Assembly: GCA_024226935.1 (NCBI GenBank) | Contig: JAAELK010000394.1 | Span: 62,001-126,000 of the forward strand | Reading direction: 5' to 3' | Source: Desulfobacteraceae bacterium | Lineage (GTDB): Bacteria; Desulfobacterota; Desulfobacteria; Desulfobacterales; Desulfobacteraceae | Length of the DNA stretch: 64,000 nt | In this document: positions 15,556-23,719 of the stretch, in pieces | Numbering within the stretch: the first letter of the stretch is position 1 | How the letters are laid out: each line of letters begins with the position of its first letter | Notes under the pieces: generated by a model | Seen by the model: only the letters and a program-made list of their open reading frames with translations | Database searches by the model: none | Told to the model about the DNA's origin: nothing | Made by a program: the position numbers and the translations under genes

Positions 15556-16930
15556 TACCGGGCAAACCAGGCAGACCACGGCAAAAGATCTCATATCCTT
15601 GCTTTTTGTTGGTGATGAAAAATATGAATCTCAAATAAAGTTGTTTTCCAGGGATAATGGGTTTGTGTCTCATTTTTGTTCCAATGAAAAACAGGGGGTT
15701 GAAAAAGCAGGTACGCTCCTTCCGGATATTATTCTAATTGATAAATCCTTAACCATGGACGAAAAGCAGTTATCCTCTTTGGAAAAATTGATAAAAGGTT
15801 TTGACGAAATTGACTTTCGGTTCAAGCCTGCTTTTTTTCTGGGTGTGGATAAATATCCGGAATTTGAATCAAGGATGCAGCTATATGGATATGGGTTTGA
15901 TGAATTTATTGTTCGGCCTTTATCTGCAGGGGAATTGTATTATAAATCAAATGTTTATCTTGAAAAAATAAATCTTGAGCAAAAACAGATCCACCAGGAA
16001 AAGATATTGGAAAAATCATTTCATTATCTGGATAAGTTTAAGCAGGAATTGAAAATCGTTAAAAAAGAGCTGATTCAGGAAAAAACCAGTCTGAACAATT
16101 CATTAAAACAGATTCATCATATGACCCGTGAGCGCAGTCAGATGAAAAAATCCTTAATATTTATGAAAGAATGCTTTGATCAGAACATGGTTGGGTTTGA
16201 ACAGCTTTTGTCAACTCTACTTACGACACGGGTTGAAGTAAATAGGGGACATGCCCTCAGGGTCGCCCATATTGCCTGTTTTATCGCAAAACAATTTGAT
16301 TTTGACGAAAAGAAGTTGGAGGATCTTAGAAAAGCTGCTATGCTGCATGAACTAGGGCTTCTTTTCATGCCAAATTCAGCATTGGAAAAAGGAGAAAAAG
16401 AGTTCACAAACTACGAAAAAAATATTTGGATTCAATATCCTGTAAAAGGGGCCGATCTTTTAAAGGGATGCCAGGGCTTTGAAAATAGTTCCAAGGTGAT
16501 CCGTTCTTTAAATGAATATTGCGATGGAAGTGGTTATCCCGACGGATTTAAAAAAAAGTATATCCCACTGGCTTCCAGGATACTTGCCGGAGCCGATGAG
16601 TTTGACAGATTGAAGGATATGCCTGATGTTCACTGCCTGGAAGATTTATTGGTTGGTCTGGAAAATATTGCAGGTTCCAGGCTCGATCCTGCAATTGTGA
16701 GCTGGCTTGAAAAATATGCCGTGCTTCATATGGGGTCCGATGCCTACCGGGTCAGAGGAATAGGGGTTGAACAGCTGGAAGCTGGAATGAAGTTGGGAAC
16801 AGCTTTGTTTACCTCCTCTGGGACTAAGCTTTTTTCAGTGAATACCCTGCTTACCCAGAGATCAATTGATAAGATCATAAGATATCACAGGGAGTACCCT
16901 GTTGATGAAACTGTTTACATAAAGGCTTAG
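15524..16930 (+). CDS. Receiver-like plus degenerate HD-GYP protein
   Basis: A 468-residue cytoplasmic protein. Residues ~20-145 resemble a response-regulator receiver (LLFVGDEKYES; phosphoacceptor-like Asp in IILIDKS), then a coiled coil (~145-215), then an HD-GYP domain (~225-400). HD-GYP enzymes hydrolyse cyclic-di-GMP. Here GYP is kept (DGSGYPDGF) but the metal ligands are altered: HD is HE (LHELG), and the HH pair before GYP is NE (SLNEYCDGSGYP). It may therefore bind c-di-GMP without cutting it. It overlaps the HD hydrolase upstream and ends 3 bp before motA, which suggests a role in motor control. The first ATG is used; ATG 15539 is the alternative. Confidence 0.75.
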   Translation: MSGGGMTIQNNTGQTRQTTAKDLISLLFVGDEKYESQIKLFSRDNGFVSHFCSNEKQGVEKAGTLLPDIILIDKSLTMDEKQLSSLEKLIKGFDEIDFRFKPAFFLGVDKYPEFESRMQLYGYGFDEFIVRPLSAGELYYKSNVYLEKINLEQKQIHQEKILEKSFHYLDKFKQELKIVKKELIQEKTSLNNSLKQIHHMTRERSQMKKSLIFMKECFDQNMVGFEQLLSTLLTTRVEVNRGHALRVAHIACFIAKQFDFDEKKLEDLRKAAMLHELGLLFMPNSALEKGEKEFTNYEKNIWIQYPVKGADLLKGCQGFENSSKVIRSLNEYCDGSGYPDGFKKKYIPLASRILAGADEFDRLKDMPDVHCLEDLLVGLENIAGSRLDPAIVSWLEKYAVLHMGSDAYRVRGIGVEQLEAGMKLGTALFTSSGTKLFSVNTLLTQRSIDKIIRYHREYPVDETVYIKA

Positions 16931-16933
16931 AAA

Positions 16934-17695
16934 ATGGATATTTCTTCGGTTATCGGTGTCATCTCAGGAATCGGATTTATAATGGGTACCATTCTTTTGG
17001 GCAGTGGTCTCATGACCTTTGTTAATATTCCGTCTGTTCTCGTTGTTGTGGGGGGAACCATTGCCGCCACCATGGTGGGCTATCCCCTGTCTGATATTTT
17101 GGGGCTGTTCAAAACCGCCTTGAAAATTTTTATGTTTAAAATTGAAAAGCCTGAAGATATCATAGCCAATCTGGTTGAAATTTCAAATAAGGCCAGAAAA
17201 GGGGGGCTTCTTTCCATAGAAGGGGATATCCAGACCACCCCTGATCCCTATCTTGCCCAGGCACTTCAAATGACGGTGGATGGGGTTAAAACCGGTGATA
17301 TTGCTGCCATTATGCAAAAAAAAATGTCCTTGACCAAAAAAGGATTGGATACAGGTGCCAATATGTTTTCCAGTATGGGAGCCTATGCGCCGGCTTTTGG
17401 TATGATAGGAACATTGATTGGTCTTGTTCAAATGCTTGCCAATCTGGATGACCCTTCATCCATTGGCCCTAAAATGGCTGTGGCTATGATAACTACCTTT
17501 TACGGAGCCGTTCTTGCCAATTTGTTTTTTATTCCCATGAGCGACAAGCTGCTGGGAAGAAATGAAGAAGAGATTACCAATATGAATATTATTTTTGAAG
17601 GAATTCTTTCCATCAGGGAAGGGGAGCATCCCAAACTCATGGAAGATAAGCTTAAAGTTTACATGGCAAGTGGGAAGGATGAAGAAAAAAAATAA
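16934..17695 (+). CDS. motA: Flagellar motor stator protein MotA
   Basis: A 253-residue inner-membrane protein with four membrane segments (two N-terminal, two at ~145-210), a large cytoplasmic loop, and the conserved MotA region MFSSMGAYAPAFGMIGTLIG followed by AVAMITTFYGAVLANLFF. With MotB it forms the ion-conducting stator that drives flagellar rotation. It lies 3 bp after the HD-GYP-like gene and 25 bp before motB. The rest of the flagellar genes are outside the window. Confidence 0.93.
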   Translation: MDISSVIGVISGIGFIMGTILLGSGLMTFVNIPSVLVVVGGTIAATMVGYPLSDILGLFKTALKIFMFKIEKPEDIIANLVEISNKARKGGLLSIEGDIQTTPDPYLAQALQMTVDGVKTGDIAAIMQKKMSLTKKGLDTGANMFSSMGAYAPAFGMIGTLIGLVQMLANLDDPSSIGPKMAVAMITTFYGAVLANLFFIPMSDKLLGRNEEEITNMNIIFEGILSIREGEHPKLMEDKLKVYMASGKDEEKK

Positions 17696-17720
17696 TATAT
17701 TGAAAAAAAGAGAATAGATC

Positions 17721-18533
17721 ATGGCTGATGGAACTGGTTCCGAAGCAGAAGCTGAAATGACCTTGGCTCCTCCGCCTGTGGAGGAAAAAAAGTGTAAGGT
17801 GGGTGCGCCTGCATGGATGGCCACCTTTGCCGATCTTGTAACCCTTTTGATGTGTTTTTTCGTTTTGCTCTTTGCCATGAGTACCACCCAGCAGGAAACC
17901 TATAAGGAATTAGTACAATCTTTACGAAGCGCCCTGGGTTCCCAGGCCGTTCCTGAATCAGGAACCAGGGAAGGGTTGACAATGCATCCGGTTCCTTCCG
18001 AAGAGCCTTCTGAGAACCAGCAGATAGATGAGTTGGGTGGAATGATTGAAAAAGAGATGGAAGAAATTGTTTCCGAAATCAGGGAGCTTGTGTTGTTTAA
18101 TAAGCTTGGCGGGGAGGTGAGTGTCACTAAAACTGAAGATGGTGTAGTCATCACCATGTCGGATCTGCTTCTTTTTGCCAAGGGGGGAACCACCCTGTCT
18201 GGAAAAGGAGTTGATATCCTTGAAAAGGTAGCATCTGTCCTGTCTAAATTTGCCTACAAGGTCAAGATAAAAGGGCATACAGATAGTGAGCCTATCTCTT
18301 CGGCTCTTTTTCCATCAAACTGGGAACTGTCCAGTGCCAGGGCATCAACCGTGGTGCGGCTATTGATAAAAAACGGAGTTCCTCCCCAGTATATCTCCGC
18401 CGAAGGATATGCCCAATACCACCCCGTTGCCACAAATGATACTGCCAAGGGCAAGTCTAGAAACAGGCGGGTTGAAATTGTGTATGAAAGGGACAGTATC
18501 GCCCGGCAGTTTACTGAGATGGAGCGTAACTAG
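17721..18533 (+). CDS. motB: Flagellar motor stator protein MotB
   Basis: A 270-residue protein with one N-terminal membrane segment that carries the ion-binding aspartate (PAWMATFADLVTLLMCFFVLLFAM; Asp in FADL), a plug/linker, and a C-terminal OmpA-like peptidoglycan-binding domain (VKIKGHTDSEPI ... NWELSSARASTVVRLL ... NRRVEIVYER). It anchors the stator to the cell wall. An acidic/proline N-terminus precedes the membrane segment. It is translated right after motA. Its stop lies 4 bp from the convergent ykgJ-like gene. Confidence 0.93.
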   Translation: MADGTGSEAEAEMTLAPPPVEEKKCKVGAPAWMATFADLVTLLMCFFVLLFAMSTTQQETYKELVQSLRSALGSQAVPESGTREGLTMHPVPSEEPSENQQIDELGGMIEKEMEEIVSEIRELVLFNKLGGEVSVTKTEDGVVITMSDLLLFAKGGTTLSGKGVDILEKVASVLSKFAYKVKIKGHTDSEPISSALFPSNWELSSARASTVVRLLIKNGVPPQYISAEGYAQYHPVATNDTAKGKSRNRRVEIVYERDSIARQFTEMERN

Positions 18534-18537
18534 GGAT

Positions 18538-18957
18538 TTAGATGGATCGATCCAATTTCCGGGATTCAAGGGTAACAATTTGTTGAAGATCTTTATGGGA
18601 AATATTTTTTTTCATTCCAGGACATGCCCCCGCCATTGCATTCCAGTTTTCAGGATTTTTTATGATGGTTTTAATATAAGGCCATGCCTTGCACATATAG
18701 GGTTTGACAGGGTGAATAGTGCATTGCTTTTCTTTATCAAAAAAAATACAGGATCCGTTGGTTCCAAGGGTTAACACCGGCCTTGATCCTGAATAATCAC
18801 AATATCTTGCAACAAATGTTTTTGGATCTGCATCGATAAACGAGGCAATGTTGACAATGTCTTGGGCTGTCACATAGGTACCGCCAAAGCCATTGCAGCA
18901 GTCCCCGCACAGTTGGCATTTAAATATTTTATCTGCCGTCTTGTATCTATAGTCCAT
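18538..18957 (-). CDS. YkgJ-family cysteine-cluster protein
   Basis: A 139-residue member of the UPF0153/YkgJ (CxxCxxCC) family: KCQLCGDCCNGFGGTYVT at the N-terminus, CIFFDKEKQCTIHPVKPYMCKAWPY in the middle, and a last Cys in GACPGM. The cysteines are expected to bind zinc or an Fe-S cluster; the function of the family is not established. It overlaps recR by 11 bp and is the last gene of the dnaX-ybaB-recR unit. Confidence 0.85.
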   Translation of the reverse strand: MDYRYKTADKIFKCQLCGDCCNGFGGTYVTAQDIVNIASFIDADPKTFVARYCDYSGSRPVLTLGTNGSCIFFDKEKQCTIHPVKPYMCKAWPYIKTIIKNPENWNAMAGACPGMKKNISHKDLQQIVTLESRKLDRSI

Positions 18958-19546
18958 ATCGTTTTTCCATCGCTTTTTGCATTGTCAGGGGGTCGACATA
19001 TTGCAGGTCTCCTCCCATGGGAACCCCGGATGCTATCCTTGTGATAGTGATGTTTTTTGATTTAAGCCGGTTCAGGATATAGGATGCTGTTGCTTCGCCT
19101 TCGACATCGGTTTTTGTTGCAACGATGATTTCCCTTACTTTTTTTGGGTCGGCTCTGTTGAACAGTTCAGCCAGGCGTATATCATCCGGGGTAATACCAT
19201 CAATGGGGGAAAGAGCCCCCCCCAGGATATGATAAGTACCAGAGAAAACATTGGCTTTTTCTATGGCTGCCATATCTTTTGGATTTTCAACTACACAAAT
19301 CAAGGAGGAGTCCCGTGTCGGATCTGTGCATATCCGACACTTTGGTTTGTCGCTTAAGGCAAAACAAGAAGAGCAAAGCCTGACACTGCTCTTAAGCTCA
19401 ATAATATCTCCTGCAAGTGTGGCAGCTTCATGATCCGGCGCATGCAGGATATGAAGAGCCAGCCGTTCTGCTGTTTTTTTTCCAATACCCGGGAGGGTGG
19501 ACAGGGAATTAATCAGCTTTAAAATTGCCTCTGGATAATGATTCAT
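18947..19546 (-). CDS. recR: Recombination mediator protein RecR
   Basis: A 199-residue protein of standard RecR length. Visible parts: helix-hairpin-helix near the N-terminus (LSTLPGIGKKTAERLALHIL), a zinc finger (CSSCFALSDKPKCRIC), and a Toprim domain (ICVVENPKDMAAIEKA, with YHILGGALSPIDG). With RecF/RecO it loads RecA on gapped DNA. Gene order dnaX-ybaB-recR is the usual bacterial arrangement, and the gap to ybaB is 6 bp. Confidence 0.95.
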   Translation of the reverse strand: MNHYPEAILKLINSLSTLPGIGKKTAERLALHILHAPDHEAATLAGDIIELKSSVRLCSSCFALSDKPKCRICTDPTRDSSLICVVENPKDMAAIEKANVFSGTYHILGGALSPIDGITPDDIRLAELFNRADPKKVREIIVATKTDVEGEATASYILNRLKSKNITITRIASGVPMGGDLQYVDPLTMQKAMEKRYGL

Positions 19547-19552
19547 CTATGT

Positions 19553-19870
19553 TTACATACCTGGCATGCCTGGCATCTTGAGTCCACCAGTGAGTTTGCC
19601 CATCTCTGAAGAAACCATTTCCTGGGATTTTTTTAAGGCATCGTTGACAGCAGCCATGATAAGATCCTGCAGCATTTCAATATCTTCCGGGTCAACCACT
19701 TCCTTTTCGAGTACGATGGACTCTATATTTTGACCCCCGTTGGCAATTACTTTTACCATGCCGCCTCCGGCGGAAGCTTCAACTGTTTTTGTTGCCAGTT
19801 CTTCCTGGGTTTTCATCATTTTTTTCTGAAGTTTCTGGGCCTGTTTCATCATTGCATTCATATTACTCAT
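19553..19870 (-). CDS. YbaB/EbfC nucleoid-associated protein
   Basis: A 105-residue YbaB/EbfC-family DNA-binding protein: N-terminal Met/Gln/Lys-rich helix ([20 protein letters not shown]), central strand core ([20 protein letters not shown]), and a C-terminal helix ([18 protein letters not shown]). It ends in a flexible [11 protein letters not shown] tail. It lies between dnaX and recR in the classical operon. Confidence 0.93.
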   Translation of the reverse strand: MSNMNAMMKQAQKLQKKMMKTQEELATKTVEASAGGGMVKVIANGGQNIESIVLEKEVVDPEDIEMLQDLIMAAVNDALKKSQEMVSSEMGKLTGGLKMPGMPGM

Positions 19871-19899
19871 CGTTCTAAACTCCTATTTTATTATTTTTA

Positions 19900-21654
19900 T
19901 TAATAGTTGATGATTTCACCATCAAAGATTCGCTGGGCATCAAGAACCAGCGGATGATTGAGTGCTGCCATCTTTAAATTGTTTTTTTCTTTACTGGTAC
20001 CGATAATGGATTCGTTTTCGGATATAATGGCTATTTCAAGTTTTTTTCCCAAAAAATTTTTACAAAGGGATTTCAGCTCATCTTTTTTTGTATTGAGTCT
20101 TGTTTTGTTAAAAGCAGAGCAACTATATAGTTTTACCTGGATGGCATTCTCTTTGGAATCATCTATTTGACCCTTTGAAAGCAGGACAAATATAAAGGGC
20201 AGTTTTTTTTCAATTAATTTTAAGAAATTGGGCCAGGTCTTTGGAGCGTCTTCTATTGAAGTCGTTTCCATTGGAGCAGCTTCAATCGGAGCGGTTTTTA
20301 TGGGGACCGTTTCCATGGGGGTATAACTTGTCTGGCTTTCTTTGGTTTGTAAGGGCGGGACTTGTGCTCCCACTGCCAGGGCAGTTTTTGTTGATACCAT
20401 TGGTGGGGGTGTTTCCAGAGCCGGCTGGGACAAAGGCATGCCGGGTGGAGCCATCTCTTGCCGGGGGGGGCTGGAATCGGTTAATTCCTGTTTTGTCAGT
20501 TTTGAATCTATCTGTCTGGCCAGAAGGTCCAGTTTGTTAATGACCAGGTCCAATTGTGCACCCGGGTTGATCTGGATCAGTTTGAGCAGAACCATTTCCA
20601 CCGCTGTTTTTGTGTGGGAAGAAAATTTGACCAGGGATTCTTCATTTAAGAGCAGTTGTAAAAGCATGCCAAGATAGTTGGGGGGTAATTCATAGACTGC
20701 CTGGGCCAGCTTTTCTTTTTCAGCATTGGTCAGATTGATAGCCGTATTATCTTGACCGCAAAGTTTGATGACATTTAAATTTCGAAAATGCAAAATTATA
20801 TTGGAGAAAAATTTTTTTAAATCAAGGCCGGAATCATTAACGGTTTCAACGATATGGATAAGTGCTGCCCCGTCTTTTGAAAATATAGCAGATGAAATAT
20901 CATGCATGACCTTCCGGTCCATCACCCCAAGGTTGTCCACTACCTTGTCATGGTCAATTAATTTGTCCGGGCAGGCAGCCAATATCCTGTCAAGAAGACT
21001 TAAAGAGTCCCTGATGGATCCATCCGCCTCCAGGGATATCAGGTCCAGACTCTCCCGTTTTATTGTGAAACCTTCCCTGGCACAAAGTGTTTCAAGATGA
21101 TCTGAAATTTGTTCAAGGTTAACCCTGCCAAGGTCATGGCGCTGGCACCGGGATAAAATAGTGGCAGGTATTTTGTGCACTTCAGTTGTAGCAAATATAA
21201 ATAACACATGTCCAGGGGGTTCTTCCAGGGTTTTGAGCAATGCATTGAATGCGGCTGTGGACAACATATGCACTTCATCAATAATATATATCTTATAAGG
21301 GGATGTTGCCGGCATATAGGTGACATTTTCCCGAAGATCCCTGATCTGGTCAACACTGTTATTGGATGCACCATCAATTTCAAAAACATCGGAACAATGC
21401 CCTTCAATGATGTCTTTGCATGTTTTACAGGTGTTGCATGGTGTTGGAGTGGGACCGGTGCGACAGTTCATAGCTTTGGCCATGATTCTGGCAATGGTGG
21501 TTTTCCCTGTGCCCCTTGGGCCGGTGAATAACATGGCATGGGCAACACGATCAGCAACGATTGCATTTTCAAGGGTGCGGGTTACATGGGATTGACCAAC
21601 AACTTCATTAAATGTATGGGGCCGATATTTTAATGCTAATACTTGGTATGACAT
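19900..21654 (-). CDS. dnaX: DNA polymerase III subunit gamma/tau
   Basis: The clamp-loader ATPase, 584 residues. It starts MSYQVLALKYRPHTFNEVVG, with Walker A GPRGTGKTT near 45-53, a zinc module with four Cys (CRTGPTPTPCNTCKTC), Walker B/DEVH in IYIIDEVHMLS, and the sensor-I region LFIFATTEVHKIPATILSRC. Domain III follows, then a low-complexity linker (~395-460) rich in Pro/Glu/Thr with an internal imperfect repeat of P(I/M)E(T/A)(A/T)P. The C-terminal ~110 residues are a tau-like tail. It is the first gene of the operon with ybaB, recR and the ykgJ-like gene. Confidence 0.95.
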   Translation of the reverse strand: MSYQVLALKYRPHTFNEVVGQSHVTRTLENAIVADRVAHAMLFTGPRGTGKTTIARIMAKAMNCRTGPTPTPCNTCKTCKDIIEGHCSDVFEIDGASNNSVDQIRDLRENVTYMPATSPYKIYIIDEVHMLSTAAFNALLKTLEEPPGHVLFIFATTEVHKIPATILSRCQRHDLGRVNLEQISDHLETLCAREGFTIKRESLDLISLEADGSIRDSLSLLDRILAACPDKLIDHDKVVDNLGVMDRKVMHDISSAIFSKDGAALIHIVETVNDSGLDLKKFFSNIILHFRNLNVIKLCGQDNTAINLTNAEKEKLAQAVYELPPNYLGMLLQLLLNEESLVKFSSHTKTAVEMVLLKLIQINPGAQLDLVINKLDLLARQIDSKLTKQELTDSSPPRQEMAPPGMPLSQPALETPPPMVSTKTALAVGAQVPPLQTKESQTSYTPMETVPIKTAPIEAAPMETTSIEDAPKTWPNFLKLIEKKLPFIFVLLSKGQIDDSKENAIQVKLYSCSAFNKTRLNTKKDELKSLCKNFLGKKLEIAIISENESIIGTSKEKNNLKMAALNHPLVLDAQRIFDGEIINY

Positions 21655-21675
21655 AGACGTCCGCTAATTGCTGTG

Positions 21676-21691
21676 TGGCGGAGAGGGAGGG
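21676..21691. repeat. Distal attachment-site copy (duplicate of the tRNA-Ser 3' end)
   Basis: An exact 16-bp direct repeat of 22303-22318. It lies 21 bp upstream of the dnaX start, so the leftover element sits between tRNA-Ser and the dnaX promoter region. Confidence 0.65.
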
Positions 21692-21754
21692 TAGAGGACC
21701 CGATGTCCAAGAACCTCGTGGTTCCACCTTGTGCCATCCTTTGTTAATATTTTT

Positions 21755-21772
21755 AGTACCAACTTAAGTACC
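21755..21772. other. Putative integrase arm-type site (distal end)
   Basis: Reverse strand reads GGTACTTAAGTTGGTACT: two direct GGTACT hexamers with 12-bp spacing. The matching pair near the tRNA reads GGTACTAACTTGGTACT (22245-22261). Direct repeats near both ends of an integrative element are the normal layout of integrase arm sites. Confidence 0.45.
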
Positions 21773-21891
21773 AGGTCGCAGTTATACCAGAGGCCGGCTC
21801 CGAGGTCAACAGAAGGTCTGGAATTTGATCGAAAAATTATAATAGAATATGCAGGCAGGCATTAATTATAAGGCATATTTATTGTCTTCGT

Positions 21892-22229
21892 TTAAATCGA
21901 TATCTTTCTTTGCTTCCTCTGCCAGACTTTTTTCATGTTCATTTTCCGGGGTTCCTTCGATGGCAGCTGACATAAATAGTGCGTTCCATAGTCCTCCATG
22001 GGAGGCATAAATTTCATAGGCGGTTCTGTCTTCACCGGCACCTCCATCCTCGATGATTTCGGGGGGTGTTCTGGATCTGTCTGCATTCTCTTTGATGCCT
22101 TGCCGGACAAGTAATATATTGAACCATTTGCCAAAGCAGTTGCCATATTGACCAGCCAAAAGTGGGACGGTATTGAGTGGGGATGTTAAATCGGAAGTAA
22201 TGGATCGATCCACGGAGTTGAGTATACAT
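21892..22229 (-). pseudogene. Broken tyrosine-type integrase, N-terminal remnant
   Basis: From ATG at 22229: MYTQLRGSIHYFRFNIPTQY, then RPTFGWSIW. The RGS-x-(Y/W)YFR-x-x-IP-x-x-(Y/L)RP-x-FG pattern is the N-terminal signature of many tRNA-targeting phage-type integrases. The frame then shifts; another frame continues MATALANGSIYYLSGKASKR and MQTDPEHPP, resembling the following helix of such integrases. No catalytic domain remains. A third frame is open for 143 codons (21866-22297) but shows nothing recognisable and is probably an accident of the decayed sequence. Confidence 0.55.
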
Positions 22230-22244
22230 AATGTCACCCTTCTC

Positions 22245-22261
22245 AGTACCAAGTTAGTACC
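22245..22261. other. Putative integrase arm-type site (tRNA end)
   Basis: Reverse strand reads GGTACTAACTTGGTACT: paired GGTACT hexamers with 11-bp spacing, between the tRNA 3' end and the integrase remnant, mirrored by 21755-21772 at the other end. Confidence 0.45.
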
Positions 22262-22302
22262 AAAATTGTGGATGACTCTTGAAAAGCCCGTGGTCATTGG
22301 GC

Positions 22303-22393
<91 letters not shown>

Positions 22394-22438
22394 GCAGTCA
22401 ATTAATTCAAGGCAAAATAGTACCTTTTTGTCTTTGTG

Positions 22439-23161
22439 TCAAGGATTAAACGCGGTTGTATATTCATTTGTTGGATTATTCCGGTTGTCATATATATATA
22501 AGGGCGGTCGGACAATGCATGATCCGTGACCTTCTTTAAGTCCTGAGACCAGTATTAGTTTGGCATTATTGGTTTTTTTAGTGTGGATAAACCGAATCCA
22601 GTTCAGTTTAAAATCAAGGGGTTGTATGGCCAGGATAATATCTTCCAACCTGTCTGCAGGAAATATAAAAAGGAGTTGTCCCAGGGGTTTTAAAAGTCTG
22701 TGGGCACTTGAAAAAAATTGTGATAGTTCCAGTTTAATTTCATGTCTTGCCACGGCTTTTTGGATATTGGGGTTCAGTCGGCCTGAATTTTTTTTTTTAT
22801 AAGGGGGGTTGGAGACTATAATATCTGCAAGGCCCTGGGTGTCAAGAGATGTGGTGGTTCGGATATCTTGATTTAAAATTTGGATTTGATTCGACATCAT
22901 GTTTTGGGAGATGTTTTTTGTTGCCAACTGGGCGAGCTGGGATTGGATTTCAACGCCTATGATGTGGGTATCTTTGTGTCTAAACCCCAGAATCAGAGGA
23001 ATAATACCGCATCCGCATCCAATATCAATAATTTTACAACCAGGGAAGGAAACAACCTGGGCGGCAAGGATGACAGGGTCCATGGAATAACGGTACCCGT
23101 CTTCTGGTTGATAAATCTTTATCCGGTTTTTAAAAAAAGTCTCAACTGTGGATTTTGCCAA
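22439..23161 (-). CDS. TrmN6/YfiC-like N6-adenine methyltransferase
   Basis: A class I SAM-dependent methyltransferase: SAM loop IDIGCGCGIIPLIL, acidic residue in GVEIQS, and catalytic motif IV NPPY (SNPPYKKKN), which marks N6-adenine or N5-glutamine methylation. The YQPEDGYRYSMDPVILA region before it is typical of YfiC/TrmN6 proteins that modify tRNA A37. The frame is open from 23272, but that would overlap the upstream dciA-like gene by 131 bp; TTG at 23161 gives a 240-residue protein that starts just before the conserved part, with a 20-bp overlap. The exact target is inferred. Confidence 0.75.
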   Translation of the reverse strand: MAKSTVETFFKNRIKIYQPEDGYRYSMDPVILAAQVVSFPGCKIIDIGCGCGIIPLILGFRHKDTHIIGVEIQSQLAQLATKNISQNMMSNQIQILNQDIRTTTSLDTQGLADIIVSNPPYKKKNSGRLNPNIQKAVARHEIKLELSQFFSSAHRLLKPLGQLLFIFPADRLEDIILAIQPLDFKLNWIRFIHTKKTNNAKLILVSGLKEGHGSCIVRPPLYIYDNRNNPTNEYTTAFNP

Positions 23162-23459
23162 TTTTAAACCGAATCTGTTTGACAAGATCCTTGTCCATTT
23201 GTTTGTTGATATTTGAAATGATCTCTTTTTCGAGAAATTTAAGCTGGTGAATCCAGGAAGAACTTGAGACATTCACTGTAAGGTTACCGTCCTTAAATGC
23301 ATCTGGTTTGGCATTCATGGCAATAGGTCTGCCCACAGCTCTATCCCATACATCCCATATCTGGGTCATGTCGGTATCTTGGGCAGGCCTGTATTTGCCA
23401 AGGGCTGAACTTAAAATGTTACTGATATGGATTAGTTTACCGTCTTTTTTTTTAGTCAT
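23142..23459 (-). CDS. DUF721/DciA-like protein
   Basis: A 105-residue DUF721 protein: after a short basic start, helices with IWDVWDRAVGRPIAMNAKP, then GNLTVNVSSSSWIHQLKFL and a C-terminal helix to IRFKIGKIHS. The W-x-x-(A/V)VG-x-x-(I/L)A-x-x-(A/T) and W-x-x-(Q/E)L patterns are diagnostic. DciA homologues load the replicative helicase where DnaC is absent; that role is inferred from the family. It is first in a two-gene reverse unit with the methyltransferase. Confidence 0.8.
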   Translation of the reverse strand: MTKKKDGKLIHISNILSSALGKYRPAQDTDMTQIWDVWDRAVGRPIAMNAKPDAFKDGNLTVNVSSSSWIHQLKFLEKEIISNINKQMDKDLVKQIRFKIGKIHS

Positions 23460-23719
23460 TTTATTTAACTATCTATTGAGTTAATTGAATTTTTTGTATT
23501 ATACTTTCCATTTCATACCATATTATGTTCTTGTAATATACGAAAATATTATTAAGGGTTGCTATTTTGAACGAATATAAGTGTATTGTCAGGGCCAAAT
23601 AAATATTGCCTTTTGGGGTTAATAATTATAAATATGGTTATATTTTTCCTTCAAAATAGTTCAATAGAATGGGCAAATTATGAAAAATCACATCAATAAT
23701 CATTTACAGGGATTTATTT

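Noticed and set aside
21660..21800. Possible signal recognition particle RNA upstream of dnaX
   Set aside because: The region is GC-rich and structured, but the conserved GGAAGGAAGCAGC-type SRP core is not present on either strand. The GAACC/GGTTC hairpin and GGCGGAGAGGGAGGG motif are explained better by the duplicated tRNA end.
21866..22297. 143-codon reverse frame between tRNA-Ser and dnaX as an intact gene
   Set aside because: Other reverse frames in the same DNA carry the integrase-like signature; this frame shows no family and runs into the arm-site region, so it is most likely accidental.
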